A stretch of 29,603 bases of DNA. Source: JAQAZP01 sp032127265. GTDB taxonomy: Bacteria > Acidobacteriota > JAQAZP01. The stretch's first letter is position 1; each line of letters opens with the position of its first letter. Under the pieces are notes generated by a model that did not search any database, was not told the DNA's origin, and worked only from the letters and a program-made list of their open reading frames with translations. Made by a program: the position numbers and the translations under genes. The DNA is taken from the NCBI GenBank assembly GCA_032127265.1, contig JAQAZP010000079.1, positions 1-29,603 of the forward strand, in the 5' to 3' direction. Of the stretch, positions 24,562-29,603 are shown piece by piece.

Positions 24562-25158
24562 TCACCTGTTCGCCCGCACAGCCTGGCCAACCAACACCCC
24601 AGCCTTCTCCAGGAAGAGCTGGTGCACTTCACTCCCCCCGCTGAGCTCGGGATGAAAACTGCCGGCCATCACGCTGCCCGAAGCCACCAGTACCGGCTCA
24701 CCGTCATACTCGGCCAGTATCTCCACTCCCGGACCGACTCTGGTAATTTTCGGGGCGCGGATAAAAACCATCTCCAGCTCGCTGCCATTTACCCAACTCC
24801 CCTGCCCCACGAAGCTCTCCACCTGCCGGCCGTAGGCGTTGCGCTCGGCATCGATGTCGATCAGCCCCAGCGAGGGCTGGGCCGGAGCACTGACCTCCGC
24901 GGCCAGCAGGATCAGCCCGGCGCAGGTGCCGAAGACGGTTCCCCCGCGCCGCACCATCTCGGCCAGCGGTTCGGCAAACCCGTACTCGTCGATCAGCTTG
25001 AGCAGGGTGGTGCTCTCGCCGCCGGGGATGATCAACCCATCCAGTTCCGCCAGGTCGCGGGGCCAGCGGATCACCTCCGCACTCACGTCCAGCGCGGCCA
25101 GCTTTTTCACGTGAGCCGCGAAGTCTCCCTGCAGGCCCAGCACTCCGATCCGTCCCAT
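24562..25158 (-). CDS. pdxT: Pyridoxal 5'-phosphate synthase, glutaminase subunit PdxT
   Basis: PdxT releases ammonia from glutamine and passes it to PdxS in the 24-subunit PLP synthase of the DXP-independent vitamin B6 pathway. The 198-residue protein is of usual length. It shows IGVLGLQGDF (4-13), the oxyanion loop PGGEST (45-50), the nucleophile Cys79 in GTCAG, AYGRQVESF (108-116), and the His169/Glu171 pair in FHPEL. The start codon overlaps the pdxS stop (TAATG), so the two subunits are translationally coupled. Convergent with the second dehydrogenase gene. Confidence 0.96.
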   Translation of the reverse strand: MGRIGVLGLQGDFAAHVKKLAALDVSAEVIRWPRDLAELDGLIIPGGESTTLLKLIDEYGFAEPLAEMVRRGGTVFGTCAGLILLAAEVSAPAQPSLGLIDIDAERNAYGRQVESFVGQGSWVNGSELEMVFIRAPKITRVGPGVEILAEYDGEPVLVASGSVMAGSFHPELSGGSEVHQLFLEKAGVLVGQAVRANR

Positions 25159-26045
25159 TACCACCCCCTGGTCTGCATCAGCTCTTCTTCCTTGAGCGAC
25201 TTGACGTCGATGCCGCGCATCGGCTGGCCCAGCCCCTCCGACACCTCGGCCAGCACCGCCGGGTCCTGGTAGTGGGTGGCGGCCTTGACGATGGCCCGGG
25301 CGCGTTTGGCCGGGTCCTCGGACTTGAAGATGCCCGACCCGACGAAGATGGCCTGGGCGCCGAGCTGCATCACCAGCGAGGCGTCGGCCGGGGTGGAGAT
25401 GCCGCCGGCGGAGAAGTTGGGCACCGGCAGTTCGCCATTCTTGGCCACCAGGCGCACCATCTCGTACGGGGCGCCCAGTTCCTTGGCCTTGCTCATCAGC
25501 TGCTCCGAGGTGAGGATGGTCAACTCGCGGATGCCGTTCATGATCTGCCGCAAGTGACGCACCGCTTCGACGATGTCGCCGGAGCCGGCCTCGCCCTTGG
25601 TCCGCATCATCGCCGCCCCCTCGGCGATGCGCCGCAGGGCCTCGCCGAGGTTCCGGGCACCGCAGACAAAGGGCACCTTGAAGGCGAACTTGTCCACGTG
25701 GTGCTTCTCGTCGGCCGGGGTGAGCACTTCGCTCTCGTCGATGAAGTCCACGCCCAGCGCCTCGAGGATCTGCGCTTCGGCAAAGTGGCCGATGCGGCAC
25801 TTGGCCATCACCGGGATGGAGACAGTCTTCATGATCTCCTTGATGATCGTCGGGTCGGACATCCGGGCCACACCGCCGTCACGGCGGATATCGGAAGGCA
25901 CTCGCTCCAGGGCCATCACCGCCACCGCACCGGCGTCCTCGGCGATCCGCGCCTGTTCGGCGTTGGTCACGTCCATGATCACTCCGCCTTTGAGCATCTC
26001 GGCCAGGCCCGTCTTCAGCCTCAGTGTTCCTCTTTCCTCGCTCAT
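25158..26045 (-). CDS. pdxS: Pyridoxal 5'-phosphate synthase, lyase subunit PdxS
   Basis: PdxS is a (beta/alpha)8-barrel that condenses ribose 5-phosphate, glyceraldehyde 3-phosphate and ammonia into PLP. The 295-residue protein is standard. Catalytic residues are visible as Asp25 in GVIMDVTN, Lys82 in VMAKCRIGH (the Schiff-base lysine, Lys81 in B. subtilis) and Lys150 in MRTKGEAGSG (Lys149). Phosphate-binding NFSAGGISTPADA and FVGSGIFKSEDP follow. The ATG at 26045 has AAGGAG upstream; open frame extends further 5' but lacks family homology. The gene lies 79 nt after the MocR-type regulator gene, and pdxT follows with a one-base overlap. Confidence 0.97.
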   Translation of the reverse strand: MSEERGTLRLKTGLAEMLKGGVIMDVTNAEQARIAEDAGAVAVMALERVPSDIRRDGGVARMSDPTIIKEIMKTVSIPVMAKCRIGHFAEAQILEALGVDFIDESEVLTPADEKHHVDKFAFKVPFVCGARNLGEALRRIAEGAAMMRTKGEAGSGDIVEAVRHLRQIMNGIRELTILTSEQLMSKAKELGAPYEMVRLVAKNGELPVPNFSAGGISTPADASLVMQLGAQAIFVGSGIFKSEDPAKRARAIVKAATHYQDPAVLAEVSEGLGQPMRGIDVKSLKEEELMQTRGW

Positions 26046-26124
26046 GCCACCGCTCCTTTTTGATCTGGTTTCTCGTGTATCGATCGTAACCCGCCGAAAC
26101 AGCCCGGCGCGGTGCCGGCCCGTC

Positions 26125-27639
26125 TCAGATCCAGACGTCCTTTGCCTTCCGATCACTCGCCGGTTCCGTCCGGCGGCGCAGATGTTTCCTGATAATCCTT
26201 CCCAGGGTGGCGATACCTTCGGCGATCCGCTCCTCCGACTCGCGGATGAAGGTCAGGCGAAAGGCGTTTTCTCCTCCCCGGTCGGGATGGAAGAGAACGC
26301 CCGGCGAAAAACGCACCCCGGCTTCGCGGCTCTCCCGGTGAATCCGCAGCACGTCGGTCCCTTCCGGCAGGGTGACCCAGACCGACATGCCGCCCCGCGG
26401 CCGGGTCCAGCTCGCCCGTCGGGGGAAGTGCGTCTCCATGGCCCCGAGCAGCGTGTCCAGCCGCTTGCCGTTGACCCTCCGCATCATCTCCAGGTGGCGG
26501 TCCAGGTGCCCCGCACGGCAGAATTCCAGCATCGCCTGCTGCAGGATCACCGGGGTGCCCAGGTCGGTGTAGCCCCGGATCTCCCCCACTTTCTCGCGCA
26601 CCGCATCAGGCAGCACCATCCAGCCCAGGCGGATGCCGGGGAAGAGCACCTTGGAGAAGGTGCCGAGCAGAATCACATCCTCCCCCCCGTCCATCCCGCG
26701 CAGCGGTACCGGTTCATCGCCGTGATACATCATCCCGGCATTGAAATCGTCCTCCACCAGCGGCACCCGGGCTTCCCGTGACCAGAGCAGCAGCTCCTGT
26801 CGCCGCTGCCGGGGCAGGGTTGCCCCGGTGGGATTCTGGTGGTTTGACATAACGTAAAGGAACTTGGCCCGTTCGGCCCCGGAGATGCCGGGCAGAGACC
26901 CGGTGTCCAGGCCATCCTCGTCCACACGAAGCGGGAGTATGCCGGCGTCGAACAACTGGAAGGATCGGTAGGCGTTGGGATAGCCGGGAACCCCCATCAG
27001 CACCAGGTCGTCCGGCTCCAGCAGCAGCTTGCCCACCAGGTCCAGACCCTGCTGGATGCCGCTGACGATGACGATGTCCTCCGGCCGGACCTCCATCCCG
27101 CGGTCCCGGCACCGTTGGGCCAGATACTCGCGCAGCGGCGGGTAGCCCTCGGCCGGACCGTAGGAGAGCATGTCCTTCTCGTCCCGCTTCCAGACCCGCT
27201 GCAGGCAGTCTCGAAAATCCTGCGCCGGGTAGAATTCCGGCGAGGGTATGGCGGTCTCGAAGTTCGTCGCCCCTTCGAACCGCTGCCCCATGCCCAGCTC
27301 GTCGCCGCCGGTGCCGGGATAGCGGGTGCACCTGCGGGCCAGCAGCCGTTCCCAGGGCATGGCCGGCACGGCCGTTTCAACAACAGCCGTCTCCTGCCGG
27401 GCCCGGCCGACAAAGGTGCCGGCGCCCACCCGGCTGCGCACCAGGCCCAGCCGCTGCAGCTCGGTGTACGCCGCGGCCACCGTGTTGCGATTAAGATCCA
27501 GCTCGTCGGCCAGTTGCCGCGACGGCGGCAACCGGAACCCCTCGGCCAGCGTGCCGCCCTCGACGGCCTCGGTGATCAGGGCCACCAGCTGGTCACGGAT
27601 GCTCACCGGGGAGGATTGGTCGATGTTCAGGTGGATCAT
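26125..27639 (-). CDS. MocR/PdxR-type transcriptional regulator (GntR HTH plus aminotransferase domain)
   Basis: The 504-residue DNA-binding protein has a GntR winged helix (about 10-78: FRLPPSRQLADELDLNRNTV, then GLVRSRVGAGTFV) and a fold-type I aminotransferase domain (about 115-490). The latter keeps NHQNPTG (266-272), EDDFN (296-300), PLP lysine Lys330 in TFSKVLFPGIRLGW and FRLTF (460-464). PdxR members of this family sense PLP and control pdxS/pdxT. The position directly upstream of pdxS supports that role, although PdxR genes are more often divergent from pdxST. The ATG at 27639 follows GGAGGGG; a TTG at 27669 is the alternative. The promoter region carries an array of GACAAT repeats, so autoregulation and operon control are likely. 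Confidence 0.88.
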   Translation of the reverse strand: MIHLNIDQSSPVSIRDQLVALITEAVEGGTLAEGFRLPPSRQLADELDLNRNTVAAAYTELQRLGLVRSRVGAGTFVGRARQETAVVETAVPAMPWERLLARRCTRYPGTGGDELGMGQRFEGATNFETAIPSPEFYPAQDFRDCLQRVWKRDEKDMLSYGPAEGYPPLREYLAQRCRDRGMEVRPEDIVIVSGIQQGLDLVGKLLLEPDDLVLMGVPGYPNAYRSFQLFDAGILPLRVDEDGLDTGSLPGISGAERAKFLYVMSNHQNPTGATLPRQRRQELLLWSREARVPLVEDDFNAGMMYHGDEPVPLRGMDGGEDVILLGTFSKVLFPGIRLGWMVLPDAVREKVGEIRGYTDLGTPVILQQAMLEFCRAGHLDRHLEMMRRVNGKRLDTLLGAMETHFPRRASWTRPRGGMSVWVTLPEGTDVLRIHRESREAGVRFSPGVLFHPDRGGENAFRLTFIRESEERIAEGIATLGRIIRKHLRRRTEPASDRKAKDVWI

Positions 27640-27653
27640 TTTCCCCTCCAGGG

Positions 27654-27744
27654 GACAATTACCAGACAATCAATATGACAATCAACCACACTATACCATT
27701 ATTCGACAATATACGAAAGACAATTCAGACAATACACCGTCAAT
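27654..27744. promoter_or_regulatory. GACAAT direct-repeat array upstream of the PdxR-like gene
   Basis: Six perfect GACAAT copies lie in one orientation at 27654, 27665, 27677, 27705, 27719 and 27728, with a near copy GTCAAT at 27739. Intervals are 11, 12, 28, 14, 9 and 11 nt, close to helical turns apart from one gap. A -10-like TATAGT on the minus strand (27695-27690) lies inside the gap between the two groups. The region is AT-rich against a GC-rich background. The likely reading is an operator for the adjacent MocR-type regulator. Confidence 0.65.
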
Positions 27745-27843
27745 CATATGTGCTTCAAATCCCCTGTTGGCGTTTCATGGATAATCAATTACATTGATGA
27801 CATCTCATGTTTTTCCCCTCTCAATCAGAAGGGCGCTAAAACC

Positions 27844-28080
27844 ATGAAAAAACAGAGCCTGATCTTCGCAGTCTGGTGCACTCTTCTCTCGACGACCGTC
27901 ACCGCCGACACCATTCATGTCCCGGCAGACCAGCCCACTATCCAGGCCGGGATCGACGCAGCCGCTGACGGCGACACGGTGCTGGTGTCTGACGGCACAT
28001 ACACCGGTACTGGCAACCGGAACATCCATTTCGGCGGTAAGGCGATATTGTTGTGCTCTGAGAACGGGCCGGAGAACTGA
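27844..28080 (+). pseudogene. Truncated secreted right-handed beta-helix protein
   Basis: The 78-residue product has a signal peptide (about 1-21: KKQSLIFAVWCTLLSTTVTA) and the start of a parallel beta-helix protein: IHVPADQPTIQAGIDAAADG, then DTVLVSDGTYTG, FGGKAILLCSENGPEN. This opening is typical of large surface or secreted beta-helix proteins of several hundred residues. In relatives the GPEN motif is usually followed by Cys-(Val/Ile); here a TGA takes the Cys place and an IS256 element begins within about 10 nt. The gene has therefore lost most of its length. The ribosome site is weak (AAGGGCG). The rest of the gene is not found on the other side of the element. Confidence 0.65.
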
Positions 28081-28088
28081 GTTGTGTC

Positions 28089-28108
28089 AACTTCTGTGTG
28101 TAAAAGCG
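28089..28108. repeat. IS256-element inverted repeat, left
   Basis: AACTTCT followed by GTGTGTAAAAGCG. The last 13 bases are perfectly repeated, inverted, at the other end of the element. Confidence 0.75.
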
Positions 28109-28126
28109 CTCTCCAAGTGTAGAGCG
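28102..28126 (-). terminator. Hairpin terminator of the transposase gene inside the element end
   Basis: On the minus strand CGCTCT (28126-28121) pairs with AGAGCG (28112-28107) across an 8-nt loop. After one C comes TTTT (28105-28102), supplied by the inverted repeat itself. The transposase stop codon is at 28137. Confidence 0.5.
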
Positions 28127-28136
28127 TAACCTCCTG

Positions 28137-29345
28137 TCAGGCAGCCTCCCGTTCGTCTCCGGATTCCTCGTTCAGCAGATCCCCAAGCAACGCCATGTTG
28201 AGGTATCTTTTGTCGGTGAGCCACCGCTCGTCCTGTTCGATGATCAGCGCTCCCATCAGTCGGGCCAGGGCGGCACGGTTCGGGTAGATCCTCACCACCC
28301 GGCTCCGCCGGCGCAGTTCCTCATGGAAGCGTTCAAGCCCATTCGTTGTCCTCAGGCGCCGGTGGTGGGATCTGGGGAGATCGTACACGGCCACCGACTG
28401 CTCACCCTCGAGCTCAAGCTTCTCTGCCACTTCGGGCCAGCGCTCACTCATCTGCTCAACAGCATCGGCCAGGCGCGCCCTAGCATCTTTTTCGTTCCGG
28501 GCCTCGTAGACCCAGCGGAGCAGATCGGCCACTTCCGCCTGATCCCGCTTCCGGACCGGCTTGAGGACGTTGTGCATGAAGTGGAACTGGCAGCGCTGCC
28601 ACCGGGCGCCGTCGAAGCAACGGGTGACGGCCGCCCTCAGGCCGCTGTGGTCGTCGGACACCACCAGGATCACTCCCTTTAGACCGCGACGACGCAGACG
28701 ACGGAACAGCTCTGTCCAGCTCAGCTCGCTCTCCCCGCTGGCCACCTCGAAGTCCAGGAACCGCCGGTGTCCCGTCTCGCTCACTCCCACGGCACTCAGC
28801 ACGCCGCGGTTGATCACCCGGCCCCCTTCACGAACCTTGTGATACTGCGCATCGACCACCAGGTAGGGATAGGCTTCCTCCAACGGCCGGTCCCGCCAGG
28901 CCCTGATCTCCTCGTCGAGATCCTTGGAGAGGTTCGAGATGGTCGTAGCCGACACCTCCGTGCCGAACAGCTTCTCGGTCACCTCGGTCACCTTTCGCGT
29001 TGACACCCCCTGGACGTACATCTCAACCAGACCGAGTTGCAGGGCCCGCTCGCTCCGCTGGAAACGGCGGAACATGCTTGAGGAGAACTGCCCGTCCCTG
29101 GTCCGCGGCACCCGCAGGGTGATCTGCCCCAGGCGGGTCACCATCTGGCGTGTCCGAAAGCCGTTGCGAAGGCCCTGACGGGCCTCGGTGCGCTCGTAGG
29201 GCAGCGCCTGAAGGTGCTCGGACTGCTCGGCTTCCAGCAGCCGGTTCAGCATCCGCTCCAGCAGCAGGCGGATCGTATCCCCGCCCTCTTCCGTCAAAAT
29301 ATCTTCCACGAGCCGGCGTACTGGCGTATCCTGTCCCTGGGTCAT
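28137..29345 (-). CDS. IS256-family (Mutator-type) transposase
   Basis: The 402-residue DDE transposase moves the surrounding element by a copy-out circle mechanism, as is known for IS256. The catalytic triad is Asp165 in YLVVDAQYHKV, Asp231 in VVSDDHSGLRAAV and Glu338 in TTNGLERFHEELRRR. The C/D-H signature appears as CQFHFMHNVLKP (252-263). The N-terminal region (about 55-140) has the DNA-binding GFRTRQMVTRLGQITLRVPR pattern. Length and motifs are complete, so the enzyme is probably active. GGAGGAGGAA precedes the ATG at 29345, just downstream of a hairpin that may limit translation from outside transcripts. Confidence 0.95.
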   Translation of the reverse strand: MTQGQDTPVRRLVEDILTEEGGDTIRLLLERMLNRLLEAEQSEHLQALPYERTEARQGLRNGFRTRQMVTRLGQITLRVPRTRDGQFSSSMFRRFQRSERALQLGLVEMYVQGVSTRKVTEVTEKLFGTEVSATTISNLSKDLDEEIRAWRDRPLEEAYPYLVVDAQYHKVREGGRVINRGVLSAVGVSETGHRRFLDFEVASGESELSWTELFRRLRRRGLKGVILVVSDDHSGLRAAVTRCFDGARWQRCQFHFMHNVLKPVRKRDQAEVADLLRWVYEARNEKDARARLADAVEQMSERWPEVAEKLELEGEQSVAVYDLPRSHHRRLRTTNGLERFHEELRRRSRVVRIYPNRAALARLMGALIIEQDERWLTDKRYLNMALLGDLLNEESGDEREAA

Positions 29346-29356
29346 CGTTCCTCCTC

Positions 29357-29374
29357 CGCCGGCTCCAACCGGCG
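29357..29374 (-). promoter_or_regulatory. Hairpin before the transposase ribosome site
   Basis: CGCCGG pairs with CCGGCG across a 6-nt loop immediately 5' of GGAGGAGGA on the minus strand. Similar hairpins in other insertion sequences reduce translation of read-through transcripts; that role is inferred here. Confidence 0.4.
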
Positions 29375-29433
29375 TGCAGTGAATGTGGAAATCTCACTTG
29401 GAGGATACGATGGCCTGCCAAATACCGCCACCT

Positions 29434-29452
29434 CGCTTTTACACACTAAGTT
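29434..29452. repeat. IS256-element inverted repeat, right
   Basis: CGCTTTTACACAC followed by TAAGTT, the inverted counterpart of the left end. Confidence 0.75.
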
Positions 29453-29603
29453 TTACTTGATCATCTGGTGGTCCTCTTTGATGAACCCCTGGAGAAGGAC
29501 AGGGAATACTCCGTGTCCGTGCTCTATGTCCGGCAGACACTGAACCAGCTCAGTGGACAGGCCTGGTACCCGCTCTCCTACGACCGGATCAACGACCATC
29601 ACA
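29450..29603 (+). CDS. Partial coding region, 5' end lost at the IS element and 3' end outside the window
   Basis: An open frame of 51 codons runs from the element end to the window edge. It reads LDHLVVLFDEPLEKDREYSV, then VLYVRQTLNQLSGQAWYPLS and YDRINDHH. An in-frame TAA from the element end precedes it and there is no suitable start codon, so it looks like the inside of a larger gene. The pattern (a strand with a DEPL turn, a V.V.Y strand, then WYP) is reminiscent of the N-terminal beta-domain of M1-type aminopeptidases, but this is a weak resemblance. It does not look like a continuation of the beta-helix protein on the other side of the element. Confidence 0.45.

Larger units (their letters stand above)
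28089..29452 (-). mobile_element. IS256-family insertion sequence, apparently intact
   Basis: An element of about 1.36 kb with one transposase gene between inverted ends. The ends share a perfect 13-bp inverted repeat (GTGTGTAAAAGCG at 28096-28108 and its complement at 29434-29446), extended outward by AACTT with one base of slippage. TGTGTAAAA-type termini are typical of IS256. The outer limits are uncertain by several bases. No 8-9-bp target duplication is visible next to the ends. Confidence 0.8.

Noticed and set aside
25158..26156. Longer pdxS start at 26156
   Set aside because: The extra 37 residues are unlike PdxS, and the ATG at 26045 has a strong ribosome site and gives the standard length.
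27654..27744. GACAAT repeats as a CRISPR array or replication origin iterons
   Set aside because: The repeats are only 6 bp, with 3-22 bp between copies, and sit in a promoter region. There are no cas or rep genes nearby.
28081..29460. 8-9-bp target-site duplication flanking the IS256 element
   Set aside because: No matching sequence was found at either end with any reasonable choice of element boundary.

Overview
The window is about 29.6 kb of high-GC bacterial DNA with a diderm (Gram-negative) character: secreted proteins with signal peptides, an OmpW-like outer-membrane barrel, a bactofilin, a peptidoglycan transpeptidase and O-antigen-type glycosyltransferases. The phylum cannot be fixed from the sequence. 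The archaeal-type phosphoglycerate mutase, DUF4388 protein, DUF62 SAM hydrolase and PdxST vitamin B6 route fit an environmental lineage such as Desulfobacterota, Acidobacteriota or an FCB-type candidate phylum. This is inference only.

Left third (1-8.2 kb), mostly housekeeping: the 5' part of a bactofilin gene (minus), a tRNA-Gly(CCC) with its own promoter (minus), a SAM-hydrolase and transpeptidase operon (minus), then divergently a cysteine desulfurase overlapping mnmA (tRNA 2-thiouridine synthesis, plus) and a DUF4388 protein. The last meets hisS tail to tail, the two stop codons sharing the bases CTAG.

Middle (8.2-19.4 kb): a palindromic MITE-like repeat; a translationally coupled GT2-GT4 glycosyltransferase pair (minus) behind a strong promoter with an internal dyad; a two-gene zinc-ribbon cassette (SPFH protein with three zinc ribbons, plus a partner with two); a secreted subtilase carrying two dockerin-like calcium loops at its N-terminus; an outer-membrane barrel; archaeal-type apgM; a roughly 440-base gene-free block made of a decayed long inverted repeat; and a branched-chain aminotransferase (minus) with a clear terminator.

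Right third (19.4-29.6 kb), the most unusual part: two tandem 769-residue secreted proteins, each a glucose/sorbosone-dehydrogenase-type propeller fused to FG-GAP-type calcium repeats. Their repeat domains are almost identical at DNA level while the enzyme domains have diverged. The first copy has Gln where the second has the His expected to be the catalytic base. Each gene ends in a strong terminator. Next, on the minus strand, lies a vitamin B6 cluster in the order MocR/PdxR-like regulator, pdxS, pdxT. The regulator is preceded by an array of six perfect GACAAT direct repeats. The window ends with a truncated beta-helix gene, an intact IS256-family element with 13-bp perfect inverted ends, and an unrelated partial coding region. 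The two flanks do not read as one interrupted gene and no target duplication is visible, which suggests rearrangement at the element.

The best candidates for undescribed biology are the duplicated dehydrogenase/FG-GAP pair, the GACAAT array at pdxR, and the SPFH/zinc-ribbon cassette.
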